From an uncultured Bacteroidia bacterium (lineage in GTDB: Bacteria; Bacteroidota; Bacteroidia; NS11-12g; UBA9320), in NCBI GenBank assembly GCA_943789165.1, contig CALSTB010000005.1:727827-791826 (forward strand): DNA of 64,000 bases, in the 5' to 3' direction. Position 1 is the first letter of the stretch. The number at the start of each line of letters is the position of its first letter. The notes below the pieces were generated by a model. The model did no database searches and was not told where the DNA came from. It saw nothing but the letters and a program-made list of their open reading frames with translations. Below are positions 42,074 through 51,042 of this stretch, piece by piece. The translations under genes and the position numbers were made by a program.

Positions 42074-42676
42074 TTACTTCCTTCGATTCATCTCATCACG
42101 GATAGAAGCTGCTTTCGCATAATCTTCTTCCTGTAAGGCTTCGGTAAGCAAGATTTCCAAGTCATCCATTTCAAGTCCAGAGTAATCTGTACTTTCTCCA
42201 ATGTCTTGCATGAAATCATCAATTTCATCAGGTCTGCCTGGTACGTCTTCGTTGCCAACTTCTTGGTCCGGGACGATTCCTGCAGCTGTCATGATATCGG
42301 AATTGGTGTAGATTGGGCAATCAAATCGTACAGCCAAAGCAATGGCGTCACTAGTTCGCGCGTCAATCTCGACTTCCTCATCTTCACGAACGCATTTGAT
42401 TTTAGAGTAAAATACGCCTTCGACTAAATTGCAAATGTTCACTTCGATTACATCAACATGAAAATCGTCTGCAAAGCTTTTGAATAAGTCGTGAGTGAGT
42501 GGTCGTTGTGGTTTAATATTTTCTAAAACAAGAGCAATGGCTTGAGCTTCAAATGAACCGATAATCACTGGAATACGGCGGTCTCCGTTCACCTCACCCA
42601 AAATAAGGGTGTAAGAAGTGTTCTTCGACGTATGGCCAGAGGCCAAACCTGCTATTTCCAGTTCAATTTTGTCCAT
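42074..42676 (-). CDS. Bifunctional nuclease family (DUF151) protein with C-terminal UVR motif
   Basis: 200 aa. The N-terminal BFN/DUF151 domain (residues 1-135: YTLILGEVNGDRRIPVIIG, EAQAIALVLE, DARTSDAIALAVRFDCPIYT) has been reported as nuclease-like in plants and occurs widely in bacteria. After an acidic linker the tail (LEILLTEALQEEDYAKAASIRDEM) is a UvrB/UvrC-type helical-hairpin interaction motif. It is four bases downstream of etfA on the same strand and therefore probably co-transcribed. Activity inferred only. Confidence 0.85.
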   Translation of the reverse strand: MDKIELEIAGLASGHTSKNTSYTLILGEVNGDRRIPVIIGSFEAQAIALVLENIKPQRPLTHDLFKSFADDFHVDVIEVNICNLVEGVFYSKIKCVREDEEVEIDARTSDAIALAVRFDCPIYTNSDIMTAAGIVPDQEVGNEDVPGRPDEIDDFMQDIGESTDYSGLEMDDLEILLTEALQEEDYAKAASIRDEMNRRK

Positions 42677-42679
42677 AGA

Positions 42680-43639
42680 CTAACTAGCTTTTAATTCTTT
42701 TGCTCTAGCTATTAATTTAGGAATTACATCAAAAGCATCACCAACAATACCATAGTCAGCTGCTTTAAAGAACGGCGCTTCCGGGTCGGTATTGATAACA
42801 CATATTACTTTACTTCCGCTCACTCCAGCTAAGTGCTGAATGGCACCAGAAATACCCGCTGCAATGTATAGGTTAGGTTTTATGGTAATACCAGTTTGTC
42901 CTACGTGCTCACTGTGTGGTCTCCAATCCATATCGCTCACTGGTTTAGAGCAAGCTGTTGCTGCACCAAGAACGTCAGCTAATTCTTCAATCATTCCCCA
43001 GTTTTCTGGACCTTTAAGTCCACGTCCTGCTGAAACTACCAATTCTGCTTCTGTCAAAGGAATTTTGCCTTGTACTTTATCAACGCTTACAGATTTAGTT
43101 TTAATAACTCCTGAAGCATCAATTGAAACGGTTGATACAGCGGCTTGATTATCAAATGATTTTACCTCATATGAATTTGGCACAATACTGATAACCTTCT
43201 TCTCGCTATTGACAGCAACATTCGAGAAAGCCTTATTTGAAAAACACGTTTTACGTACGTTAAAACCACCGTCGGTTGATGCCATTGCTACCACACCAGT
43301 GGTTAGCCCAGCACCAAGCTTGACAGCCAATTTAGGTGCAATACTTTTCCCCGTATAAGAGCCGGATATAATGACGGTATTCGCACCGTTGGTATTTGCT
43401 ACTTCGTTAATGGCATAGCTATATCCTTCTGGTGTAAACGTATCCAAACCTCCGCCAGAAACGGCAAATGTTGAACTAGCACCATATTGGCCTAAGTTTC
43501 CAACCGCAGATGCATCACCAATGGCAATAGCAGAACAGGTGTCACCCGTTGCTGTTGCTAAATCAGCACCGTACGTTAAGGCCTCTTGTGATGATTTTTT
43601 AATCGAACCACCCTCTATCTCTACAAAAACTAAAATCAT
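42680..43639 (-). CDS. etfA: Electron transfer flavoprotein subunit alpha
   Basis: 319 aa. Pairs with EtfB to carry electrons from acyl-CoA dehydrogenases to the quinone pool. The C-terminal FAD domain is clear: SAGRGLKGPENWGMIEELA, GAATACSKPVSDMDW, HSEHVGQTGITIKPNLYIAAGISGA and INTDPEAPFF. The N-terminal domain is the usual alpha/beta fold. It follows etfB by one base. Links functionally to the fadD gene elsewhere in the window. Confidence 0.95.
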   Translation of the reverse strand: MILVFVEIEGGSIKKSSQEALTYGADLATATGDTCSAIAIGDASAVGNLGQYGASSTFAVSGGGLDTFTPEGYSYAINEVANTNGANTVIISGSYTGKSIAPKLAVKLGAGLTTGVVAMASTDGGFNVRKTCFSNKAFSNVAVNSEKKVISIVPNSYEVKSFDNQAAVSTVSIDASGVIKTKSVSVDKVQGKIPLTEAELVVSAGRGLKGPENWGMIEELADVLGAATACSKPVSDMDWRPHSEHVGQTGITIKPNLYIAAGISGAIQHLAGVSGSKVICVINTDPEAPFFKAADYGIVGDAFDVIPKLIARAKELKAS

Positions 43640-43640
43640 A

Positions 43641-44378
43641 CTATAATAATTTTTTCTCTGATCTTAATAAATCAATTAATTCTCCTGCATTTGCTGGGTC
43701 AATAAGCTTCACACCTTGTTTTGGTGCTGGCAATTCATAACCCACGTAATTTGTCGCGTCATATGATCCACTTGGTTCTACAACACTTAGCGGCTTGGTT
43801 CTGGCTTGCATGATACCTCTCATGTTAGGTATTCTTGGCTCACACAATTCTTTTTGGGCCGATAAAACGCAAGGCATTGAGGCTGTTACTGTTTCGCGTC
43901 CGCCGTCTATGTCTCTTACAGCTGTGATTGAACTACCATCAACCGTAACAGAGGTTACTACATTTACCAATGACATATCCATCATCTCGGATAAAATGCC
44001 ATCAACTTGACCACCGTTGTAATCGATAGATTCTCTACCCGTAAAGATGATGTCATATGATTCTCCAGAAACAGCGTCTTTAATACATTGTGCAGCGTGC
44101 ATGCCATCTTGAGCAGTAGTGTTTACACGAATCGCTTTGTGTGCTCCAATTGCCAATGCTTTTCTTATCACTGGTTCTACAGTCGCATCACCAACTGTTA
44201 CGACAGTTACTTCACCGCCATTTGCTTCGGTCAATTCAAGGGCTTTCGTTAAAGCCAATTCGTCATATGGGTTGATAATAAACTGAACACCATCGGTATT
44301 AAACTTGGTATTGTTGTCTACAAATGTGATTTTGGTTGTTGTGTCCGGGACGGCACTCAAACAAACTAATATATTCAT
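43641..44378 (-). CDS. etfB: Electron transfer flavoprotein subunit beta
   Basis: 245 aa. Partner of EtfA, binding AMP. Typical segments: NPYDELALTKALEL, VVTVGDATVEPVIRKALAIGAHKAIRV, IFTGRESIDYNGGQVDGILSEMM, and the C-terminal PRIPNMRGIMQARTKPL. First gene of etfB-etfA-BFN, with a TAATTTTG promoter element 36 bases upstream. Confidence 0.95.
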   Translation of the reverse strand: MNILVCLSAVPDTTTKITFVDNNTKFNTDGVQFIINPYDELALTKALELTEANGGEVTVVTVGDATVEPVIRKALAIGAHKAIRVNTTAQDGMHAAQCIKDAVSGESYDIIFTGRESIDYNGGQVDGILSEMMDMSLVNVVTSVTVDGSSITAVRDIDGGRETVTASMPCVLSAQKELCEPRIPNMRGIMQARTKPLSVVEPSGSYDATNYVGYELPAPKQGVKLIDPANAGELIDLLRSEKKLL

Positions 44379-44414
44379 CTAAAATATTTATTCCGTTACG
44401 TGAAAAAAGTGGAG

Positions 44415-44422
44415 CAAAATTA
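44415..44422 (-). promoter_or_regulatory. Candidate -7 promoter element (TAATTTTG) of etfB operon
   Basis: A TAnnTTTG match on the minus strand, 36 bases before the etfB ATG. Confidence 0.45.
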
Positions 44423-44448
44423 AGGAAATTTGCCATTTATAATTGGGA

Positions 44449-44772
44449 ATGAGTAGAATAAAACAGCTGGAAGAATTTTTAAAAAATGAGCCTAATGACA
44501 GCTTTCTAAATTACGCGTTGGCGATTGAGTATGTCGGACAAAAGGACTACGCGAAAGCAAAGGATATTTTTACCCAATTAATGGAGCGTGACCCAGACTA
44601 TACCGCAACCTATTATCATTTAGGAAAGCTCTATCAGAACGAAAAAAACACTGAAAAAGCGGAAGAGATATACGAAGAAGGCATTCGATTGACGCGCCTG
44701 AAACGCGAACAGCACAAATTGGCTGAGTTGCAAACCGCCTTAAATAATATGTTATTTGATGACGATGAATAA
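44449..44772 (+). CDS. Small TPR protein
   Basis: A 107-aa cytoplasmic protein made almost wholly of two to three tetratricopeptide repeats (FLNYALAIEYVGQKDYAKAKDIF, ATYYHLGKLYQNEKNTEKAEEIY), likely a protein-interaction adaptor. The start is ATG 44449 (MSRIKQLEEF); a TTG two codons earlier is also possible. Its last 14 bases overlap the next gene. Confidence 0.83.
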   Translation: MSRIKQLEEFLKNEPNDSFLNYALAIEYVGQKDYAKAKDIFTQLMERDPDYTATYYHLGKLYQNEKNTEKAEEIYEEGIRLTRLKREQHKLAELQTALNNMLFDDDE

Positions 44773-45229
44773 AACATTCGAGTGCCTAAACCCAGACTTT
44801 AAAGCTGACATTGAGGAGAAACTTCAACGTCAATTCTTTATGAAACACATGGGGTTTCAGTTGGATGTAATTGAATTGGGTAAGGTCACGGGTAGTTTGC
44901 AAATTGAAGAAAAGCATTTGCAGCAGAACTACTTTGTGCATGGAGGTGTAATGGCAACTGCCTCTGATATCGTGATGGGTTTTGCAGCGTATAGTTTGGT
45001 GCCAAAGCATTTTGGCGTGGTCACGACCGATTTAAACGTATCATTTTTGAATCCTGGTATTGGCGACAAATTGATCGCCGAAGGAACAGTCACTAAGTTG
45101 GGGGGACAATTGGTGTTTTGCGAAGCAAATATATATGTCGAAAAAGAAGGCAAGCGAGTTCATACAAACAGATCAACCTCGACCATGTTTAAAGTGGATT
45201 GGAAAGCAATGAAAAAGGTAACTGGCTAA
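44759..45229 (+). CDS. PaaI-type hotdog thioesterase
   Basis: 156 aa. Hotdog fold with the PaaI/YiiD pattern NYFVHGGVMATASDIVMGFAA, the central-helix motif that carries the thioesterase acidic residue, and TTDLNVSFLNPGIGDKL, GTVTKLGGQLVFCEANIYVE. It likely hydrolyses acyl-CoA or a phenylacetyl-CoA-like thioester. Start taken at ATG 44759; 44765 is equally possible. Translationally coupled to the TPR gene. Confidence 0.85.
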   Translation: MTMNKTFECLNPDFKADIEEKLQRQFFMKHMGFQLDVIELGKVTGSLQIEEKHLQQNYFVHGGVMATASDIVMGFAAYSLVPKHFGVVTTDLNVSFLNPGIGDKLIAEGTVTKLGGQLVFCEANIYVEKEGKRVHTNRSTSTMFKVDWKAMKKVTG

Positions 45230-45292
45230 TTATCAGTACGGTTTTAAGGTAATGCACTAAAACTCTCGAAGCTACGTTGGGTAAATTGAGTA

Positions 45293-45823
45293 GTGATACC
45301 CCTAATTTCGCTGCGTTCAAATTTGACCCAATTGATTAAAGAAAGCTTCAAACAGTACTATTTCTTGTATTTTGAAGACCTCTGTAGGTTTGCAAATTTT
45401 TATTGTTCTGATGAGCAATTGTCACAAGACATCGTACAGCAAGTTTTCTTAAAACTGTGGGAGAATCAAACAAACTTTAACGCAATCACCAACCCAAAGT
45501 CCTATTTGCTCACTGCTGTTAAGAATCAGGTTTTAAACGAAAGGAGAAAAACTGATGTATTGCAGCGATTAGAGAATGAGGATATGGCTGCAGAGTACGG
45601 TGTTGATGACGAGTTACAGGGCAAAGACTTACAGGAAAAGATTCAAACCCTGGTGAATGCGCTTCCGCCCAAACGACAGTATATTTTTAGGCTGAGCAGA
45701 GAAGAAGATAAGTCGTATAAAGAAATAGCTGAGTTGATGGATGTAGCGCCGAAAACGGTCGAGAATCAAATTGGTAAGGCTTTAAAGTTTTTGAGAGATA
45801 AACTTTATCCATCTGAAAACTAA
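45293..45823 (+). CDS. ECF-type RNA polymerase sigma factor
   Basis: 176 aa, GTG start. Sigma region 2 (YFEDLCRFANFYCSDEQLSQDIVQQVFLKLWEN; about residues 25-58) and region 4 (LPPKRQYIFRLSREEDKSYKEIAELMDVAPKTVENQIGKAL) are complete. It belongs to the Bacteroidota sigma-70 expansion group that pairs with FecR and a SusC/FecA-like receptor. The adjacent genes (anti-sigma fragment, FecR, receptor, DUF4249) complete that surface-signalling unit. Confidence 0.93.
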   Translation: MIPLISLRSNLTQLIKESFKQYYFLYFEDLCRFANFYCSDEQLSQDIVQQVFLKLWENQTNFNAITNPKSYLLTAVKNQVLNERRKTDVLQRLENEDMAAEYGVDDELQGKDLQEKIQTLVNALPPKRQYIFRLSREEDKSYKEIAELMDVAPKTVENQIGKALKFLRDKLYPSEN

Positions 45824-45898
45824 TACGTTATAAATTATTTTATCAGTAGAGTGGGGGTAGTGGGGATTAGATGTGTCTTATAGACATAATCCGGAATT

Positions 45899-46054
45899 AT
45901 GAACTATTTACAAGGGAATACCTTACTTAGGTATTTACTTAATCAGTGTAGTGCTGAGGAAACTCGAGAACTCACAGATTGGTTAGACGAAAGTCAACAA
46001 AACAGAAACACATTGAACTATCTGCGCATGCGGGTAAATTTAATGTCCATCTAG
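45899..46054 (+). CDS. 51-aa stand-alone anti-sigma N-terminal-domain-like protein
   Basis: A short intact frame with ATG 45899 and stop 46052-46054, in the gap between sigma factor and FecR. The peptide contains LLRYLLNQCSAEETRELTDW and ends NRNTLNYLRMRVNLMSI. This is the usual cytoplasmic anti-sigma module at the start of FecR proteins (LL..YL...CS.EE...L..WL......N...L...R). It ends where a FecR would continue to its transmembrane helix. It is either a real soluble anti-sigma microprotein or a remnant of a second fecR. The full FecR starts four bases later with its own, different N-terminal module. Confidence 0.65.
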   Translation: MNYLQGNTLLRYLLNQCSAEETRELTDWLDESQQNRNTLNYLRMRVNLMSI

Positions 46055-46057
46055 AAT

Positions 46058-47023
46058 ATGAACAGAGAAGAATTGATGTATGGTTATTTGATGCAGAGCT
46101 TAACTCCTGAAGAGGAGGAGCAGTTCGTATCACAATTGGCTAACGACTTGTCCTTTGCAAAAGAGTACGAGCGCGTTTTGGCCATTTGGGATGCCTCAAG
46201 CCATTCAGAATATACATCTCCTAAAACCATTGATGTTGCCGCCAATTGGGAAGCGTTTGAAAAGCAAATGACTCCAATTACGCCAGTACGTCAATTGAAA
46301 AGAAATTATTTTAGAACGTTTTACAGGGTTGCTGCTGTTGTGCTACTCGTTTTGTCGTCTTTATTCGTGGTCAATCAATTTAAAGGAGATTCATTTTCTC
46401 CAGGATTGGTCTTCGAAACACAAACCAATACTATGGTTCAAGGGTTGTCCGACGGATCTCACGTGTACCTTGACAACCAATCGTTACTAAATATAGATAA
46501 ACACTTTAACCGCTCAAGTCGTAAAATGCGGTTAAATGGAAAAGCCTTTTTTGTCGTAAAACCGGATAAAGACAGGGTATTTGAGGTGGTTACAAACCAC
46601 CTCACAGCCACTGTTAAAGGAACTACTTTTCTTGTTAGAACAGATGACCATTCTTCCACAGTCGGTGTAAACACCGGGATTGTTGAAGTGCATGTTGGCA
46701 ATCAGACCGTAACATTAACTGCGGGAGATCAAATCGATTTTACTGCTGATAACGGCGGAATGGTCACTCGTTCTAAACTAGATGATTCAGCGTTAAAATC
46801 ATTCAAACATCAAGTGCTTGATTATTATGACACACCGCTGAAAGTCATTTTATCTGATCTAAAAGAAAGTACTGGTTTAGAAGTGATTGCGCCTAAGTCT
46901 ATTGAAAATGAGAAGTTTACAATGGAGTTAGCCGGATCCTCAATTGATGAAATCATTCAAACAATTGAACTAGTTACCAATCTTAAGGCTTCAAAAGAAG
47001 GCCAAACCTACACGTTATTTTAG
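46058..47023 (+). CDS. FecR-family anti-sigma / signal-transducing membrane protein
   Basis: 321 aa. Cytoplasmic anti-sigma domain (MYGYLMQSLTPEEEEQF), one transmembrane helix near residues 90-107 (VAAVVLLVLSSLFVV), periplasmic FecR domain (GSHVYLDNQSLLNI, GKAFFVVKPDKDRVFEV, VKGTTFLVRTDDHSS) and a C-terminal DUF4974/STN-contacting domain (DTPLKVILSDLKESTGLEVI). It should hold the ECF sigma factor until the receptor signals. The receptor next door is broken, so signalling may be lost or constitutive. Confidence 0.92.
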   Translation: MNREELMYGYLMQSLTPEEEEQFVSQLANDLSFAKEYERVLAIWDASSHSEYTSPKTIDVAANWEAFEKQMTPITPVRQLKRNYFRTFYRVAAVVLLVLSSLFVVNQFKGDSFSPGLVFETQTNTMVQGLSDGSHVYLDNQSLLNIDKHFNRSSRKMRLNGKAFFVVKPDKDRVFEVVTNHLTATVKGTTFLVRTDDHSSTVGVNTGIVEVHVGNQTVTLTAGDQIDFTADNGGMVTRSKLDDSALKSFKHQVLDYYDTPLKVILSDLKESTGLEVIAPKSIENEKFTMELAGSSIDEIIQTIELVTNLKASKEGQTYTLF

Positions 47024-47035
47024 TAGATTTACGGG

Positions 47036-49630
47036 GTGAGAATTCACACCCTAATTCAATTCATAATATTTGTCGTATTGACGGGTGTCGTTACGCTATC
47101 TTCAGCGCAATGCGATTTTTTAAACAAGCAAATTGACTTTAAAGTCAAAAAGCTTTCTGCCGAGTCTTGTATCAAAAAACTATCGGAAGATCACAACTTC
47201 ACTATAAACTATGCGTCCAATGTTTTTGATGACCAATTGTATTCAATTAACGTCAAACGGCAGACGATAGAAGCCCTTCTACTTACCATCAGTAAAAAAC
47301 AGGGAGCTGAATTTATTTGCGTGGGTTCTAAAAGCCTCGTGTTTCGAAAAAAGGAATTAGTTGAACCTTTTGTATGGTCTGGCTTTGTGCTAGATTCATC
47401 CAGCAAACAACCCGTAGTTGATGCTTTGGTGGTGCATAACGACCGTTGGGTGGAAACCGATGAAGATGGTTTCTTTCGAATGGAAATGTCCACCTTACCA
47501 GCACAAATAACCATGCATTACCCCGGTTTTAAAAGCGGGTGGTTGGAATTAACGTCCAAAACAACCGAACCACAATCGTACTTATTGACACCTGATAACA
47601 CGCTAAATCCATCGGTGATTGAAGTATATGATTCGCTATTAATGGTTCGAAAAACGGGTGGAGTCAACATCAATATTGCTGAATTGAGCAAAATCCCTTC
47701 TATTGCGGGATCACCAGGTGTTTTAAACAGTTTACGTTTCTTACCAAGCATTCAAAGTACTGTTGAGGTCAATGGAGGAATGGTGGTTCAAGGTGGCGGT
47801 AAAGACCAAAATTTAGTTTTGTTCGACGGCATGGAATTGTATAACCCAATGCATTTATTTGGACTCTTTTCGGTTTTCGATGAGAATTCCTTGCAAAGCA
47901 TATCGTTTTATAAAAACTCTATTCCTCCTCAGTATAGTGGGCGACTATCGTCGGTATTAGATGTAAAAAGCAAAGTCGGGGATTTTAATAAATGGAATTC
48001 TAAACTGAACGTAAACCCTGTGCTCTTAGAGGGAATGTTCCACGGACCCATCAACAAAGGGAAGACATCTTTCCTGTTGTCTGGGAGACGTTCGTTCACA
48101 GATTTCTTTCCCTTGTTCTACGAGCAAATCCAGACACAGAACGAGTTGTCGCGTTTCAAATACTATTTCTACGACGTCACAGGGACATTAAACCACAAGT
48201 TTTCAGAGAAGTCACAAGCCTATTTAACTGGTTACCTTGGAGGAGATAAAGGGTATATACGAGGAAAAATCTAATGAGAATACGTTATCCCAGGTGACAG
48301 AAGACCAAAACGACGTTTTTGTTCAGTCTAACTTGTTAATTACCGGTGGATTTAAAACCTGGATAAACAATACGCTCAGTTTACATTTAAAAACGGGTTT
48401 CACACAATACGGTTTTATTCACGAAAATGAATATGATTTGCATATTGATGATGCTGAATCTACCTATTCGCGCAATACAAGGTTGGCATACGAAAGTAAA
48501 ATCACAGATGTAAAAACAGGGGTTTATGTTAAAACACTTCCGATGCATCATCATGCTTTTGTGTTTGGAATGGAAAATATTTGGCACAACTTTTCACCGT
48601 CAAATTCACAATATTATTTGCAGGAAAATGACTTCATATATTATGATACGATTTTCAAAGTACGCGATGCAAAAATTCTAGAACAACGGTATTTTGTAAG
48701 TGACGTGTATGCCCATAAAGGCCTTAAAATCATGGCCGGTCTGCACTTCGTTAACTTCAATAACCAAGTAGAGTATAGGTCACTTCAGCCGCGAATAAAC
48801 GTTTCATATGATGTTAAATCAAAAGACAGGCTTGAGGTTGGATATGGGAAAACGAGTCAATTCATGTTGTTTGTACCTAACAACCTATTAGGCATACCCA
48901 TAGATATTTGGATACCTGCAGACGAGCATATTTCGCCTATGCATTGTACTCACTATTTGGCTGGTTATACAAGAAAAATGAGTCCTACGATAGCACTAAA
49001 ACTGAATGGATATTACAAAGTATTTGAAAACATCATTGAGTATAAAAATGGTGTTGCCGATTTTATTGCTGAATGGGATAAGGCTTTGTTGGTCGGGAAA
49101 GGAAGGTCCAAAGGCATTGAAGCCATGTTGAAAAAAGAAAAAGGTAAGTTGAATGGCTGGTTGGCTTATACCATTTCAAAAAGTGAACGCTCAATTGAGT
49201 CTATCGACAATGGAGCTTGGTTCCCTTTTCAATTTGATAGGCGTCACGATATCAAAGCCGTGTTTGCACTATCAATTAAACAAGAACTTGTCTTTAGGCG
49301 GAACGTGGTCTTATGCTTCTGGAAACTATCTCACCGCTCCTGAGGTGCATTATTTGATTACCGTAGAAAATCAGCAGTATTTAATTGAGCAGTATGGTAG
49401 CAAGAACAACTTAAAACTACCGGCTTACCATCGTTTAGACGTTGGCATTCATCATAAAAAAGACCTTGGCAACGCGCGTCAGACCTGGAGTTTTACCGTA
49501 TACAATGTCTATAATAGACAAAACGTGTTTTATGTCAATTCTACCTTAAACTCAAATAGAGGTTTGAGTTTTCAGCCTGTTTTCTATATTACCTGTTTTA
49601 CCATCAGTCAATTATGCAATCGAGTTTTAA
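47036..49630 (+). pseudogene. FecA-type TonB-dependent receptor gene with three frameshifts
   Basis: GTG start; signal peptide (FIIFVVLTGVVTLSSAQ), secretin/TonB short N-terminal (STN) domain at about 30-105, carboxypeptidase-like beta domain at about 115-190, plug (VLNSLRFLPSIQSTVEVNGG, LVLFDGMELYNP) and barrel. Three breaks each shift the reading frame by +1. (1) An extra A in the five-A run 48265-48269, after GYIRGK. (2) Near 49270, best explained by loss of one of two TATCA units, restoring FALSYQLNKNLSLGG. (3) An extra A near 49591, restoring FYIPVLPSVNYAIEF and a stop at 49628-49630. The total shift is 3, so the original frame is regained. As written the barrel cannot be made. Confidence 0.88.
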
Positions 49631-50528
49631 ATATTGCATACATATATTCTTGGTAATTGCAGTGCTTAGCAGTTGTAATGACGAAATTACGTTCAATCAA
49701 GGCGCTGCAGGCAATCGAATGGTTGTTCATGCCAAGGCTGAAGTGGGTAAAAATCTGCGATTAGAGATTAGACAAAGTGAGCTCATTACTGAAGATACTT
49801 TGGAGCAGCCTATTGATGGTGTTGCAATCGAACTTTTTGTCAATGGATTGCTGAGAGAGTCCGCTTATACCGATCTTGCTGGCAAGGCATTAATGAATTA
49901 CAATGTTACCTCACATGATTCAGTGCGATTAGAATTTAGCAAACCGTCTTTTGAAGACGTCTACACCCAAAGCATAATACCTAGTGCTGTTGGTGTTTTG
50001 CAGTTTGACACAACCAATAAAAGGCCTGGAGTGCAAGGACTTCGTATTTCATTTTACGATAAACCGCAAGAAAAAAATTTCTATCAGGTCAGTCTGAGAG
50101 GAAAACGGTGGTACTATACCATTGACCCAAACACAGGTATGCGAACGGACTCGATGTTTAGCTCTGAGATTATTGATATGAAAAGTGTGAATCGATTGTT
50201 TTTTTCGGATAACAACATAGTCAACAACAGACAAAACTTTGAATTGTTAAATGATCAAATATTTAATGGGAAAAACTTTGTATTGGATGTTGACGTGAGT
50301 ACTTTTCAACTTTCGGAACAAACGGACAGAAGTGCTGTCAAGGAATTACAATTGGAATTAAAAAACATAAGCTCAGATTACTACGATTTCTTAACGACTC
50401 TGAGTTTAAATAGACCGGTCTATGGTGGACCCTTTAGTATTTCGTCACAAGTGCCAAGTAATATAGAAGGAGGTTATGGCGTATTTGCTACTTTCAGTAC
50501 AGATGTCGCCAAAATAAAAATTAATTAA
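49614..50528 (+). CDS. DUF4249 family lipoprotein
   Basis: 304 aa with lipoprotein signal (IHIFLVIAVLSSC, cysteine near 21) and a beta-rich domain typical of DUF4249 proteins (VVHAKAEVGKNLRLEI, VAIELFVNG, FYQVSLRGKRWYY, YGGPFSISSQVPSNIEGGYGVFATF). These outer-membrane lipoproteins sit beside TonB receptors and probably help capture the ligand. ATG 49614 overlaps the last 17 bases of the receptor frame, so it was translated with it. The gene itself is intact. Confidence 0.85.
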   Translation: MQSSFKYCIHIFLVIAVLSSCNDEITFNQGAAGNRMVVHAKAEVGKNLRLEIRQSELITEDTLEQPIDGVAIELFVNGLLRESAYTDLAGKALMNYNVTSHDSVRLEFSKPSFEDVYTQSIIPSAVGVLQFDTTNKRPGVQGLRISFYDKPQEKNFYQVSLRGKRWYYTIDPNTGMRTDSMFSSEIIDMKSVNRLFFSDNNIVNNRQNFELLNDQIFNGKNFVLDVDVSTFQLSEQTDRSAVKELQLELKNISSDYYDFLTTLSLNRPVYGGPFSISSQVPSNIEGGYGVFATFSTDVAKIKIN

Positions 50529-50995
50529 TGGATATTAAGAGAGAGAGTACCGTTGTTCAACGGAGTGTTGAAGACTTATCACAAGAAGACCATACACTTA
50601 TTCAGTACGCGGGAGAAGCAGCAGATCGTGCCTATGCGCCATATTCGAACTTTCGGGTAGGAGCAGCATTGGAATTAGAAGATGGTACCATAGTTTCTGG
50701 CAACAACCAAGAAAATGCGGCGTATCCAAGCGGTTTATGCGCTGAGCGGGTGGCCGTTTTTGCAGCCAAAGCAAATCACCCAAACACCAATATCAATAAG
50801 TTGATGATTGTGGTTAAAACCGAGAAAGAGTTAAAACAAGGCTTTACTCCACCTTGTGGTTCGTGTTTACAGGTGCTGTGGGATGTGCAAAACCGACAAC
50901 AGTCTTACATCTCTATCCACATTCAAGCATCTGATGGTGCGGTATATTCGGTACAGAATGTCAACCAATTTCTACCTTTTGGGTTTGAGTTGTAA
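50528..50995 (+). CDS. cdd: Cytidine deaminase
   Basis: 155 aa. Zinc-dependent enzyme converting cytidine to uridine. The active site is NAAYPSGLCAERVA (Cys ligand and catalytic Glu) and TPPCGSCLQVLW (two Cys ligands); the substrate loop is APYSNFRVGAALELEDG. The ATG overlaps the stop of the DUF4249 gene by one base. Probably a chance operon neighbour. Confidence 0.95.
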   Translation: MDIKRESTVVQRSVEDLSQEDHTLIQYAGEAADRAYAPYSNFRVGAALELEDGTIVSGNNQENAAYPSGLCAERVAVFAAKANHPNTNINKLMIVVKTEKELKQGFTPPCGSCLQVLWDVQNRQQSYISIHIQASDGAVYSVQNVNQFLPFGFEL

Positions 50996-51042
50996 AGGCA
51001 TTTGATTAAATAAGCATATTGTAAATTTATCAGGGGCTTTGA

